DNA of 64,000 bases, taken from the NCBI RefSeq assembly GCF_001612615.1, contig NZ_BDAU01000009.1, positions 186,001-250,000 on the forward strand. The letters run 5' to 3'. Below are positions 26,571 to 35,207 of the stretch, piece by piece (the first letter of the stretch is position 1; each line of letters opens with the position of its first letter). Position numbers and translations under genes: made by a program. The DNA is from Nocardia amikacinitolerans NBRC 108937 (GTDB lineage Bacteria; Actinomycetota; Actinomycetes; Mycobacteriales; Mycobacteriaceae). The notes beneath the pieces were generated by a model. That model was not told the origin of the DNA and made no database searches. It worked only from the letters and a program-made list of their open reading frames with translations.

Positions 26571-28186
26571 GCGCCATCCCGCGCGAGCGGATCGATCAGC
26601 ACGCCGGGGTTGAGAATCCCGGCGGGGTCGAGCGTCGACTTCGCCGCGCGCAGTGCGGCGGCGAACGGATCCGGACGCTGCCGGTCGTACCACGGCCGAT
26701 GGTCGCGGCCGACCGCGTGATGGTGGGTGATGGTGCCGCCCGACTTCGCCAGCGCCTCCGAGACCGCCGCTTTGATCTCGTCCCACTGCTCCACGGTCCG
26801 TCCCCAGCGGCCCGCGGCGTAGATGCCGAAATACGGTGCGGGGCCGTCGGGATAGACGTGGGTGAACCGGCAGGTGACCACCCCCGTCACACCGACGGTC
26901 TCGAAAGCCGACGTCGCCGCGCGCAGCACCTCCGCCCGCAGATCATCGAAACGGTCCCAGGTGCAGGCGGTTTCGAAGGTCTCCACGATCATCGACTGCG
27001 CGGCGAGCGCGTCGCGCTGATAGGGCATCCGCAGGAACGAGGAGCGCCAGGTGTCCGACGCGCCGCCGCTCGCCTTCCGTTCGGCCGCGTCGGTGCTGCG
27101 CACCCCGTCGGGGAACCGGCCGCCGTGGTCGCGGCAGATCCGCACCGCCCACCGCATCGGCTCGTCCACGGGGTGATCCGCCGACTCGAAGCCGAGCACC
27201 AGAACCCCACCCGCGGAACTGGTTCCGGCGTTGAGGAAGGCCTCCACCGGATCGAGCAACCGGCAGTTGGCCGGGAACAAGCCGGATTGGGCGATGGTCC
27301 GCGTCGCGGCGACGGCCGCGACGTAGTCGTCGAAGACCACCGCCGCGCCCGCCCGCCAGCGCGGCCGGTCCTGCAACCGCATCCACGCCTCGGTGATCAC
27401 GCCGAGCGTGCCCTCGGAGCCCAGGAACATGCGGTCCGGCGATGGCCCCGCGCCCGATCCCGGCAGTCTGCGCGATTCGCTGACGCCGATCGGGGTGACG
27501 ACCCGCATCGACTCGACCAGGTCGTCGATGTGGGTGTAGACGGTCGCGTAGTGCCCGCCCGCGCGGGTGGCCAGCCAGCCGCCGAGGCTGGAGAACTCGA
27601 ACGACTGCGGGAAGTGGCGCAGCGTCAGATCGTGGTGGCGCAGAGCGTCTTCCAACGCGGGTCCGAGAATGCCCGCCTGGATGCGCGCGGCTCGGCTCGT
27701 GTGGTCGATCTCCAGCACCTGGTTCAGACCGCTCAGATCCACCGCCACCGTCGCGGGATATTCGGCGGCGCAACGCGGTTCGACGCCGCCGACCACCGAC
27801 GTCCCGCCGCCGAACGGAATCGCCGCCACCCCCGCGTCGGTGCACCAGTCGAGAACGTCGATTACGTCCTGCTCGGCGCGCGGGCGCACGACCTGATCGA
27901 CCACGTGATCGACGCGGCCGAGCAGACTGCGCACCACGTCGCGGAATGCCTGCCCGTGCGAGTGCGTCACGCGGTCGACGGGATCATCGGATGCCAAGGG
28001 CGCCAACGTATCCGGCACCCGCACCCGCGGCGCCGGAAGCTCCAGCGACGACGGATCGGGCGCCTCGTGCACGGTGAGGTCCGCCCCGGGCAGCAGCGCC
28101 GCGACCCGGCGCGTCAGCGCCGCCCGCTCCTCGCCGGTCACGGCGTCCGCCACGTTCCCCCAGCCCCACCACGATCGCGTCGCCAT
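26567..28186 (-). CDS. FAD-binding oxidase, alkyl-DHAP synthase-like
   Basis: A 539-residue flavoprotein of the vanillyl-alcohol oxidase (PCMH) superfamily, closest in layout to alkyldihydroxyacetonephosphate synthase. The FAD site is V-V-R-P-R-A-E-Q-D-V, then P-F-G-G-G-T-S-V-V-G-G-V-E (about 125-137) and the D-L-S-G-L-N-Q-V block; F-S-S-L-G-G-W-L-A-T-R-A-G-G and L-G-S-E-G-T-L-G-V-I-T are also typical. True ether-lipid synthesis is unproven. It overlaps the TetR gene and follows a separate promoter-like region. Confidence 0.82.
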   Translation of the reverse strand: MATRSWWGWGNVADAVTGEERAALTRRVAALLPGADLTVHEAPDPSSLELPAPRVRVPDTLAPLASDDPVDRVTHSHGQAFRDVVRSLLGRVDHVVDQVVRPRAEQDVIDVLDWCTDAGVAAIPFGGGTSVVGGVEPRCAAEYPATVAVDLSGLNQVLEIDHTSRAARIQAGILGPALEDALRHHDLTLRHFPQSFEFSSLGGWLATRAGGHYATVYTHIDDLVESMRVVTPIGVSESRRLPGSGAGPSPDRMFLGSEGTLGVITEAWMRLQDRPRWRAGAAVVFDDYVAAVAATRTIAQSGLFPANCRLLDPVEAFLNAGTSSAGGVLVLGFESADHPVDEPMRWAVRICRDHGGRFPDGVRSTDAAERKASGGASDTWRSSFLRMPYQRDALAAQSMIVETFETACTWDRFDDLRAEVLRAATSAFETVGVTGVVTCRFTHVYPDGPAPYFGIYAAGRWGRTVEQWDEIKAAVSEALAKSGGTITHHHAVGRDHRPWYDRQRPDPFAAALRAAKSTLDPAGILNPGVLIDPLARDGA

Positions 28187-28198
28187 CCCGCGTCCTCT

Positions 28199-28245
28199 CG
28201 ACTCGAATTGACTCGATAGTAAATTAACTGCGAGTCAGTTCACAA
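28199..28245 (-). promoter_or_regulatory. Promoter and inverted repeat of the FAD-oxidase/TetR unit
   Basis: On the minus strand a TTGTGA box, 18 bases, then TACTAT makes a good sigma-70-type promoter. An inverted repeat TGACTCG (28209-28215) and CGAGTCA (28231-28237), 15 bases apart, spans the -10 region: a likely TetR site. Confidence 0.5.
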
Positions 28246-28264
28246 CCGCTGCTTGAACGACCCT

Positions 28265-28357
28265 GGCCGGAGCGAATGCGGAGGTACGCATGAGGGGTGC
28301 TGTCGGACGTCGTCCGTCGTCAGTCCGCGCATGGCCGGAGCGAATGCGGAGGTACGC
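28265..28357. repeat. Third copy of the dispersed hairpin repeat, flanked by 25-bp direct repeats
   Basis: A 25-base block beginning GGCCGGAGCGAATGCGG occurs exactly at 28265-28289 and 28333-28357. Between them, the inverted sequence GCTGTCGGACGTCGTCCG matches the hairpin part of the 4.1-kb copies. The element sits directly after the SDR stop, in a gap of 171 bases within an otherwise tight set of genes. Confidence 0.7.
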
Positions 28358-29281
28358 CTATGTGTCCCCGCCCCGCTCCGCCCGAATGCGCTGTTCGAGG
28401 CGGTTCGTCAGCGAGCGCACCCGCTCGTCGGTGCTCAGCTGTTGGTCGAGAACCACGTTCAGCGCGCCGCGCAGCATGGCGTACGGCTCCCAGCCCGCGG
28501 GCGCGATCGTGCGCGGCGCGCGCCGGGCGATGCCGTCGGCGATGGACGCGGCGGCGTCGGCGGCGCTGATCCGCTTGTTCAGCGGCCACGGCAGCAGGTC
28601 GCCCAGTTCCGCGCCCAGGTCGCCGTCATCGAGCGTGTCATGGGTCATCGCGGTCTCGACGACGCCGAAATAGGCGACGCCCGCGGTCGCGCCCGAGGCG
28701 GCGAGCTCGACACGCAGCGCCCTGCCGAACTGCTCGACGCCCGCCTTGCTCACCATGTACGGCGAGCCGCCCATCCCCGGCGCGAACGCCGCGCAGGACG
28801 ACACGACGACCACGTGCCCGCGCGCGGCGACGATGTCGTCGAGAGCCGGCTGGACGGTGTTGAAGACGCCGGTCAGGTTCACGGCGAGGACGCGGTCGAA
28901 GTTCGCCGGATCCATCAGCCGGATGCTCGACGGTTTCGGCACGATGCCCGCGTTGGCCACGACGACGTCGATGCCGCCGAAGTGCTCGCGCACCCGGCCG
29001 ATCGCGTCCCGCATGTCCGCGCGATCCGCCACGTCGGCCCGCACGCCGATCGCGTCCCCGCCGAGCCGTTCCGCCGCGTCGGTGGCCGCCGCACCGTCGA
29101 TGTCGACCACCGCGAGCCGCGCTCCCCGTTCGCAGAGCAACTTGGCGAGCGCGAAACCGATCCCGGTCGCGCCGCCGGTGATCACCACGACCTTGCCAGC
29201 GACGTCGTACTGTCCCTGGCTGCCTACCAGCGCTGCGGGAACCGCGCGCAACAGCTGTCGCACGGTGTGAAAGGTGCTCAT
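28358..29281 (-). CDS. Short-chain dehydrogenase/reductase
   Basis: A 307-residue classical SDR with a 25-residue N-terminal extension. The cofactor motif is T-G-G-A-T-G-I-G (about 34-41), N-A-G follows at about 108-110, and the catalytic pair is in Y-M-V-S-K with an upstream S-S-C. Its ATG overlaps the stop of the monooxygenase gene (ATGA). In this order it may oxidise or reduce the alcohol/ketone partner of the Baeyer-Villiger-type reaction. The C-terminal part (about 240-307) is longer than in simple SDRs, as in the SadH-like mycobacterial group. Confidence 0.88.
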   Translation of the reverse strand: MSTFHTVRQLLRAVPAALVGSQGQYDVAGKVVVITGGATGIGFALAKLLCERGARLAVVDIDGAAATDAAERLGGDAIGVRADVADRADMRDAIGRVREHFGGIDVVVANAGIVPKPSSIRLMDPANFDRVLAVNLTGVFNTVQPALDDIVAARGHVVVVSSCAAFAPGMGGSPYMVSKAGVEQFGRALRVELAASGATAGVAYFGVVETAMTHDTLDDGDLGAELGDLLPWPLNKRISAADAAASIADGIARRAPRTIAPAGWEPYAMLRGALNVVLDQQLSTDERVRSLTNRLEQRIRAERGGDT

Positions 29282-30756
29282 CGCAGGCTCGATTCGTAGG
29301 ATTCGGCGTCGAATTCGGCGACGCGGCGCCGGTAGTGGAAGCTCCAATCCGGATACAGACCGGCGTTGCGGCCGTCGGCGGTGGTGTAGTAGCTGTCGCA
29401 GCCGCCCTTCAGCCAGACGGTCTCCCTGCTACGTTCCTCCATCTCGTTCAGGAAGGACCGCTGCACGCCCGGACGCACCTCGACGCGCCGGATACCTTTG
29501 GCGCGCATCGTCTTCAGCGCGTCGACGATGTAACCGATCTGCCCCTCGATCATGTAGATGGCCGACTGGTTCCCGGCCGCGCCGAACGGACCGAGCGTGC
29601 AGAACATGTTCGGGAACCCGGCGGCGGCCGCCCCGAGATAGCTGCCGGGACGTTCCCGATACGCCTCGGCGATCGACCGCCCGTCCTTGCCGATGATCCG
29701 CTCGTACAACTGCGGCAGCGAACCGAAACCGGTACCCCACACGATGGTGTCGACCGGGTATTCCGCGCCCGTGTAGGTGACGATCGACCGCGGCCGGATC
29801 TCCGCGGTGCGCTCGGTGACCACCTCCACGTTGTCCCTGGTGAGCGCCGGATAGTACGCGTCGGAGAAGATGGCGCGCTTGCAGCCGATCATGTAGTCCG
29901 GAGTCAGCTTCTCGCGCAGCGCGGGATCGCCGACCTGCCGGTGCAGCTGCCACCGTGACAGCGCCTGGAACGGATGCCGAAACCGCCGATCCACGAAACC
30001 GACCAGCCCGAAGCTCTCGATACCGGCGAAGTACGCGCCGCGGATCGCCTTGCCGAGCACCGGCATTCGTCGCAGCAGCGCCCGCTCGACGGCGTGCGTC
30101 CGCCGGTCCATCCGGGAGACGATCCACGGCGCGGAGCGCTGGAAGACCGTGAGCCGCCGCACGATCGGCTGGATCTCCGGAATGAACTGCACCGCGGACG
30201 CGCCCGTTCCGATCACGGCGACGCGTTCGCCGGTGAGATCGTGCTCGTGATCCCAGTGCAGCGAATGGAACTGCGCGCCTTCGAAATCGGCGAGCCCGGG
30301 GAAGTCCGGGATCTTGGCCTCGCTGAACGGGCCGACCGCCGAGATCAGCACGTCGGCCGTGAGCTCGCCCCGCTCCGTCTCGATATGCCAGCGCAACGCG
30401 TCCTCGTCCCATCGCGCGCGGACCAGCGGGGTGTCGAATCGCATGTGCCGCACCACATCGTGCCGCTCGGCCACCGAGCGGAGGTAGGCGAGAATCTCCG
30501 GCTGGGTCCCGTAGGTGCGCGACCAGTTCGGGTTCGGCGCGAACGAATACGAATACAGGTGCGAGGGCACGTCGCACGCGCAACCCGGGTAGGTGTTGGC
30601 CTGCCAGGTGCCGCCGAGGTCGCTCGCGCGCTCGAGCAGGACGAAGTCGTCGAAGCCCGCTTCGCGCAGCTTGACGGCGAGGCCGATGCCCGCGATGCCC
30701 GCGCCGATCACGACGATCGCGCGGTGCTCGGGGCCTGTTCCGCTGGGTGCGGCCAT
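29278..30756 (-). CDS. Flavin monooxygenase, Baeyer-Villiger type
   Basis: A 492-residue FAD and NADPH enzyme. It has G-A-G-I-A-G-I-G (18-25), the G-G-T-W-x2-N-x-Y-P-G motif (48-58) and a Baeyer-Villiger fingerprint of the form F-x-G-x3-H-x3-W at 158-168 (F-E-G-A-Q-F-H-S-L-H-W). A second nucleotide fold V-I-G-T-G-A-S follows (about 180). Related mycobacterial proteins (EthA, MymA) act on ketones and lipids. The gene lies 37 bases after the reductase gene and overlaps the SDR gene. Confidence 0.88.
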   Translation of the reverse strand: MAAPSGTGPEHRAIVVIGAGIAGIGLAVKLREAGFDDFVLLERASDLGGTWQANTYPGCACDVPSHLYSYSFAPNPNWSRTYGTQPEILAYLRSVAERHDVVRHMRFDTPLVRARWDEDALRWHIETERGELTADVLISAVGPFSEAKIPDFPGLADFEGAQFHSLHWDHEHDLTGERVAVIGTGASAVQFIPEIQPIVRRLTVFQRSAPWIVSRMDRRTHAVERALLRRMPVLGKAIRGAYFAGIESFGLVGFVDRRFRHPFQALSRWQLHRQVGDPALREKLTPDYMIGCKRAIFSDAYYPALTRDNVEVVTERTAEIRPRSIVTYTGAEYPVDTIVWGTGFGSLPQLYERIIGKDGRSIAEAYRERPGSYLGAAAAGFPNMFCTLGPFGAAGNQSAIYMIEGQIGYIVDALKTMRAKGIRRVEVRPGVQRSFLNEMEERSRETVWLKGGCDSYYTTADGRNAGLYPDWSFHYRRRVAEFDAESYESSLR

Positions 30757-30793
30757 GAAGGGTCTTCCTTTCCGAAACGGGCGCCGTTGCCCG

Positions 30794-31864
30794 TTAGAGA
30801 TCGAGGACGAGTTCGTCCCCGAGTGCGCGTGAAACGCAGGTGAGCATGGTGGAATCGCGCTCGGATTCCGTGAGCAGCCGGTCGCGGTGGTCGATCTCGC
30901 CGCCGAGCACCCGCGCCTTGCAGGTGCCGCAGAAGCCCTGCCTGCACGAGAACGCCGTGCCAGGCAGAACTCGCCGGATGGCGGACAGCGCGGATTCGTC
31001 GGCGCCGACCTCGACGGTTGTCCCGCTGCGCCGCAACGCGATTCGGAACGGGCTGCCGTCCTGGACGGGCAGCGGCGAGAACCGTTCGGTGTGCACCGAG
31101 GCGGTCGGGTCGGTGGCGGAGAGCACGCGTCGCGCGGATTCCATCAGCGGCGGCGGTCCGCAGACATATACGGCGGCACCGCGCGGCGCCTCGGTCATCA
31201 GGGCGTCGAGATCGGGGACGCCGAACTCGTCATCCGGCCGCACTTCGAGGTCGCCGCCGCGGCAGCGTTCGAGCTCGCCGAGAAACGGCATGCTCGCCCG
31301 CGATCGCCCGAGGTAGATCAAACGCCACGGCAGACCGCGGTGCGCGCACTCGGTGACCATCGGCAGGATCGGGGTGATGCCGATACCGCCCGCGACGAAC
31401 AGGTACGCGGGCGCGTCGATGAAGGTGAAGGCGTTGCGTGGCCCACGTATCCGCAGCAGGTCGCCTTCCCGTAGCTCGTGCAGCTCGCGGGAACCGCCGT
31501 CGCCATCGGCGATGCGGCGCACCGCGATTCGGTACCGCAACCGGCTCGCGGGATCGCCGGTGAGCGAGTACTGACGCTGACGGCCGGACGGCAGGAAGAC
31601 ATCGATGTGCGCGCCGGGAATCCAGGTCGGCAGCTCGGCCCCGGTGGGCGACCGCAGCGACAGACTCACCACGTCCTCGGCCTCGACGACGCGGGCCTCG
31701 ATCCGCAGCTCCATGTCGAAACCCGTGCGCCGCACCGGATTCGGTCGCGACAACAACCCGGCCGTCGCTTCGGCGGTGAAGGCGCGCTTGTAGGCGTCGA
31801 GCAGCCCGGCCATGGCGCGCGCCGGGAGCGGCGGACGATAACTCCCGGTCACGAGGGCGCTCAC
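30794..31864 (-). CDS. Ferredoxin-type oxidoreductase (PDR/VanB group)
   Basis: A 356-residue electron-transfer protein with FMN- and NAD(P)H-binding domains (R-Q-Y-S-L-T-G at 97-103; A-G-G-I-G-I-T-P at 158-165; V-C-G-P-P-P at 234-239) and a C-terminal plant-type 2Fe-2S domain with Cys307, Cys312, Cys315 and Cys343. Such proteins pass electrons from NAD(P)H to an oxygenase; the ferritin-like protein encoded just upstream is the natural partner. Starts are coupled by a GTGA overlap. Confidence 0.88.
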   Translation of the reverse strand: MSALVTGSYRPPLPARAMAGLLDAYKRAFTAEATAGLLSRPNPVRRTGFDMELRIEARVVEAEDVVSLSLRSPTGAELPTWIPGAHIDVFLPSGRQRQYSLTGDPASRLRYRIAVRRIADGDGGSRELHELREGDLLRIRGPRNAFTFIDAPAYLFVAGGIGITPILPMVTECAHRGLPWRLIYLGRSRASMPFLGELERCRGGDLEVRPDDEFGVPDLDALMTEAPRGAAVYVCGPPPLMESARRVLSATDPTASVHTERFSPLPVQDGSPFRIALRRSGTTVEVGADESALSAIRRVLPGTAFSCRQGFCGTCKARVLGGEIDHRDRLLTESERDSTMLTCVSRALGDELVLDL

Positions 31865-32736
31865 GCCTCACCCGCGCGAGCCGCGGGCGACTGCGCCAGG
31901 TAGCGAATCGCGTTGTCCATCGGACCGAGCTGGGACGGATGGAAACCCGGCCGCAGATAGCGAGGGATCTCCGTGACGAAGGTGGTGAACCGTGGAATCA
32001 CACCGCGGGCAGAGGCGCTCAGCAGTTGCAGCGGCCAGAGGCGTCCTTTGTCCGGCTCGGGATCCTTGTGGAACAGGTAGCCGCCGGAGATGACGAACAG
32101 CGCGAGCAAGCCGAAGCTCGCCAGCAGGCTGGTCCGCGCCTTGCGGAAATATCCGCCGTCGACGTGCATGTACGCGTCGTAGACCACGCTGCGGTGCTCC
32201 ACCTCCTCCGCGCCGTGCCAGCGGATCAGATCCAGCATCGCCGGATGCATGTGCTTGGCCTCGAGCTTGTCGTTGGTCAGCAGCCATTCCCCGATGACGG
32301 CGGTGTAGTGCTCCATCCCCGCGAACAGTGCCAGCCGCTCGCACAGCCACTCGTGCTTGGCGCGCCCGGTGAGGCCGTGATCGCCGAGCACCCGGTCCAC
32401 CAGCCAGGACACGGTGTCCACCATCGGGGCCACGTCCAGCCCGATCGCCTCAAGGTGCTTGCGCGCCTTCTCGTGCGAGCTGGCGTGCATGTTCTCTTGG
32501 CCGATGAAGCCCTGCACCTCCTCGCGCAGGCGTTCGTCGTCGATGAGCGGCAAAGCCTCGGCCAGCGCCTGCGCCATGGCCCGCTCGCCCTCCGGCAACA
32601 CCAGGTGCATGACGTTGATGATGTGGGTCGCCATCACCTCGCCGGGGATGTAGTGCATGGGGACCGAATCGAAATCGAACCGCACGTCGCGCGCGTGAAT
32701 CGCGTGGGCTTGGTCCTCGTACGCCGTTGTGGTCAT
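31861..32736 (-). CDS. Ferritin-like 'metal-dependent hydrolase' (COG3687)
   Basis: A 291-residue protein of the family annotated as predicted metal-dependent hydrolase. It is almost all helical and has repeated metal-ligand patterns: Q-E-N-M-H (80-84), G-M-E-H-Y (about 151) and A-E-E-V-E-H (about 190), as expected for a diiron site. A hydrophobic helix is near residue 225. I prefer the ATG at 32736 (GAGGACGG upstream) to a start 36 bases earlier. First gene of the operon; with the reductase it may form a diiron oxygenase, though the family reaction is not established. Confidence 0.75.
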   Translation of the reverse strand: MTTTAYEDQAHAIHARDVRFDFDSVPMHYIPGEVMATHIINVMHLVLPEGERAMAQALAEALPLIDDERLREEVQGFIGQENMHASSHEKARKHLEAIGLDVAPMVDTVSWLVDRVLGDHGLTGRAKHEWLCERLALFAGMEHYTAVIGEWLLTNDKLEAKHMHPAMLDLIRWHGAEEVEHRSVVYDAYMHVDGGYFRKARTSLLASFGLLALFVISGGYLFHKDPEPDKGRLWPLQLLSASARGVIPRFTTFVTEIPRYLRPGFHPSQLGPMDNAIRYLAQSPAARAGEA

Positions 32737-32778
32737 GCCGCCGTCCTCGCGTCTCATCGTTGAAACAGGCACCCCTCG

Positions 32779-32808
32779 ACGGTATTGTTGACATCACGTG
32801 ATGTCAAC
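32779..32808 (-). promoter_or_regulatory. Promoter with 22-bp perfect palindromic operator
   Basis: Bases 32787-32808 form a perfect palindrome with half-site GTTGACATCAC. On the minus strand it contains TTGACA (32807-32802) at the -35 position, with TACCGT 17 bases downstream (32784-32779). A repressor bound here would block RNA polymerase. It may also affect the divergent PfpI gene at 32892. Confidence 0.75.
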
Positions 32809-32891
32809 ACTGTCCGCGATATCGAAATCCCGATGTCTCCTATGCCGATTCCTATTGGTGAGGCCGGGTGCGTCGGGCCTACCGTCGGGGT

Positions 32892-33587
32892 ATGGCGAAG
32901 ATTCTTTTCGTGATGACCGGTGTCGACCACTGGACGTTGGCCGACGACACCAAGCACCCCACCGGATACTGGGCCGAGGAGTTCGTCGTGCCCTTCGAGG
33001 CGCTGAAGGACGCGGGCCACGAGATCGTGGTGGCAACCCCGGGCGGCGTGGTACCCACCGTGGACCAGGGCAGTCTCGCGCCCGAGGTCAACGGCGGGCA
33101 GGAGACCGCCGAGCACCGCGCGCGGGTGGTGTCCACGAGTCCCGAGCTCGCCGACCCGGTCGCGCTGGCGGATGTCGATCTCGCCGACTACGACGCGGTG
33201 TTCTATCCCGGTGGGCACGGGCCGATGGAAGACCTCGCCGTCGACGCCACCTCCGGCGCACTGCTCACCGCCGCACTGGATTCCGGTAAGCCGCTGGCCG
33301 TCGTGTGCCACGCGCCCGCCGCGCTGCTCGCCGCGACCAAGCCCGACGGAACCAATGCGTTCGCCGGTTATGCGCTGACCGGCTTCACCAATGCCGAAGA
33401 GACACAAGCGGGTTTCGCCGACAAGGCGAAGTGGCTGCTCCAGGATCGCCTAATGCAGATCGGCGCCGACTTCCGCGAGGCCGATCCGTGGACGCCGAAC
33501 GTGGTCGCCGACCGCAATCTGATCACCGGCCAGAACCCCGCTTCCTCGGCGGGCGTCGCCAAGGAACTGCTGCGGAAGCTGGCCTGA
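32892..33587 (+). CDS. DJ-1/PfpI-family protein (Hsp31-like)
   Basis: A 231-residue protein of the class-I glutamine amidotransferase fold. The nucleophile elbow A-V-V-C-H-A-P-A-A has Cys near residue 139 followed by His, and an acidic residue in Y-P-G-G-H-G-P-M-E-D completes the usual DJ-1 site. The Y-W-x-E-E-F and A-T-P-G-G motifs place it in the Hsp31/YajL-like group, linked to glyoxalase III or deglycase-type activity. The ATG at 32892 is preceded by CGGGG. It is divergent from the oxidation operon, with the palindromic operator between. Confidence 0.87.
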   Translation: MAKILFVMTGVDHWTLADDTKHPTGYWAEEFVVPFEALKDAGHEIVVATPGGVVPTVDQGSLAPEVNGGQETAEHRARVVSTSPELADPVALADVDLADYDAVFYPGGHGPMEDLAVDATSGALLTAALDSGKPLAVVCHAPAALLAATKPDGTNAFAGYALTGFTNAEETQAGFADKAKWLLQDRLMQIGADFREADPWTPNVVADRNLITGQNPASSAGVAKELLRKLA

Positions 33588-33814
33588 GCGCGGTCGGCTA
33601 CCTCGTGGCGGCCTGAATCGCGGTAGGCGACAGCTGGTTCGAGGCGCGAGCCGCAGCGGTATGGACGGAAGGCCGGCTACTTTCTCGGCGGGCCTGCCTG
33701 TTTCGTGTTGTCGGGTCCGAAAGTCATCGGTAGGGTCGTGGTCGACACCAGGGGCGTTGTGCCCGTAAGCAAGCCGCTGCCGAGACTTCGGTGGGGCAGG
33801 AGGGGAACCGGGCC

Positions 33815-34396
33815 ATGATCACGCTTCGGAAAGAGGACGGCGCCGCGGATCTCGCCGGCGTCACCAAGCTGAGTGTCGGCGTGAGCTGGGATCCTTCGGC
33901 GGGCACCAGCGGCGGCGCACTCGGCTGGGCGCGTCGCAAGCGCGGCGTCGACCTGGACTTGGTCGCCATCCTCATGCAGGGCAGCGAGCCGGTTCGCTTC
34001 GCGGGCCTGGATTCGCTGGATCCCCTTGGCAACGGTGCGGTCCTGCACACCGGCGACGCGCAGACCGGCGCCGCCAGCGGTGACGACGAGACGGTGCACG
34101 TCACCTTCGCCGATGTCCCCGGCGGCATCGACGCCATCATCTTCGTGGCGGCGGCCTTCAAAAAGGGCAGCTCCTTCGAGAAGGCGAACAACATCTCGTT
34201 CAAGGTCTACGACGCCTCCGGCGGCAGCAGCCAGCAAGTCGCCGACATCTGGCCCTCGCTGCTCGGCGCCGACAACGCCAACGCCGTGGCCCGCGCCTTC
34301 CGCAACGGCAACGCCTGGCAGCTGGAAGTTCTCAACCGCAAGGGCAAGATCAAGCAGGGCGACAAGCAGGCCTTGCTCCGCTTCGCGATGCAGTAG
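33815..34396 (+). CDS. TerD-family protein
   Basis: A 193-residue calcium-binding stress protein. TerD features are visible: S-V-G-V-S-W-D-P (about 22-29), D-L-D-L-V-A (about 47-52) and D-D-E-T-V-H-V-T-F-A-D-V-P (about 91-103), which carry the aspartates that bind calcium, and A-W-Q-L at the C-terminus. ATG at 33815 has AGGAGGGG. It stands alone, without the usual tandem ter genes. The 227 bases upstream hold no other gene that I can see. Confidence 0.88.
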   Translation: MITLRKEDGAADLAGVTKLSVGVSWDPSAGTSGGALGWARRKRGVDLDLVAILMQGSEPVRFAGLDSLDPLGNGAVLHTGDAQTGAASGDDETVHVTFADVPGGIDAIIFVAAAFKKGSSFEKANNISFKVYDASGGSSQQVADIWPSLLGADNANAVARAFRNGNAWQLEVLNRKGKIKQGDKQALLRFAMQ

Positions 34397-34399
34397 TAA

Positions 34400-34416
34400 G
34401 GGCGGGCGATCCGCCC
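34400..34416. terminator. Short GC hairpin between convergent genes
   Basis: GGGCGG-GCGAT-CCGCCC directly after the terD stop and before the convergent TetR stop. Six-base arms, no T-run; a weak candidate. Confidence 0.4.
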
Positions 34417-34432
34417 GAGCGCATCGGGACGG

Positions 34433-35029
34433 TCAGTCCCGCGTATTCGCCTCGACCGCATACGGTTTCAGTAGTTCGCCGAGTTGATCGATGGCTCGGT
34501 CGATGTCGATCCGGTCGGGTGCCATCGCGCTTTGCGCATGGATGCCGATGGCCGCGCCCACGAGTACGGTCGCGAGGTCGTCGGCGGTCATGGTCTCAGG
34601 GAGGCGGGCGAAGCGCTCGATCCACCGCTTCGTCGACTGTCGCAGCCGTTCGTGCAGCGCCACGTATTTGTCGTGAATCGGAGACGTGGGTTTCACCGCT
34701 TCGACGTAGAGCGTGACGAACAGCAGCGACGTGCGCGCCATGGTGGCGCGCTTGGCCTGTGCCACGAGGTCGAAGGCCCGCGGTGAGTCCGCCGCGTCGG
34801 CGCGTTCGGACGCCTCGAGCAGCGTCTCCGAGGCTTGGTCGAGCACCGCGGCGAGCAAGCCCTCCTTGTTCCCGAAATGCCACGGAATCGAGCCGCGACT
34901 GATCCCGGAACGCTGCGCCACATCGGCGAAAGTCGTCTGCTGATAGCCCTTCTCGACGAACAAGGCGGAGGCGGCATCGATCAGCATCCGCCTGCTCTCG
35001 CGGGTCGTCTCGGCGCGTCGATCGGCCAC
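34433..35029 (-). CDS. TetR-family regulator
   Basis: A 198-residue protein from a GTG start with GAAGGA upstream. The DNA-binding domain includes L-I-D-A-A-S-A-L-F-V-E-K-G-Y and F-A-D-V-A-Q-R-S-G-I-S-R-G-S-I-P-W-H-F (about 17-55); the W-H-F end is common in this group. The rest is a helical ligand domain. It is divergent from an SDR gene with a well-formed promoter between them, which suggests it represses that gene. Confidence 0.9.
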   Translation of the reverse strand: MADRRAETTRESRRMLIDAASALFVEKGYQQTTFADVAQRSGISRGSIPWHFGNKEGLLAAVLDQASETLLEASERADAADSPRAFDLVAQAKRATMARTSLLFVTLYVEAVKPTSPIHDKYVALHERLRQSTKRWIERFARLPETMTADDLATVLVGAAIGIHAQSAMAPDRIDIDRAIDQLGELLKPYAVEANTRD

Positions 35030-35078
35030 TGCGGTCCTTCCTTCCCGTACCGGTGCGTCGAGCCTAAGCCATCGACCA

Positions 35079-35118
35079 TTGACTAGCCGCTGAACACATT
35101 CTATGTTGGCTGACACAG
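35079..35118 (+). promoter_or_regulatory. Promoter of the SDR gene with imperfect dyad
   Basis: TTGACT (35079-35084), 17 bases, TATGTT (35102-35107). The stretch AACACATTCTATGTT over the -10 box has dyad arms AACA and TGTT and could be a TetR site. Confidence 0.5.
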
Positions 35119-35207
35119 AAGCGTGACGGCAATGATCTCTATCGCGCCGATCTGCCAGGTGCGGCCCGTGCCGGCACGCCGATCCGGTCGACAAGTGAGG
35201 TGGGTCC

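Noticed and set aside
28253..29299. Plus-strand frame across the repeat and the SDR gene
   Set aside because: It starts inside the dispersed repeat and is antisense to a clear SDR gene.
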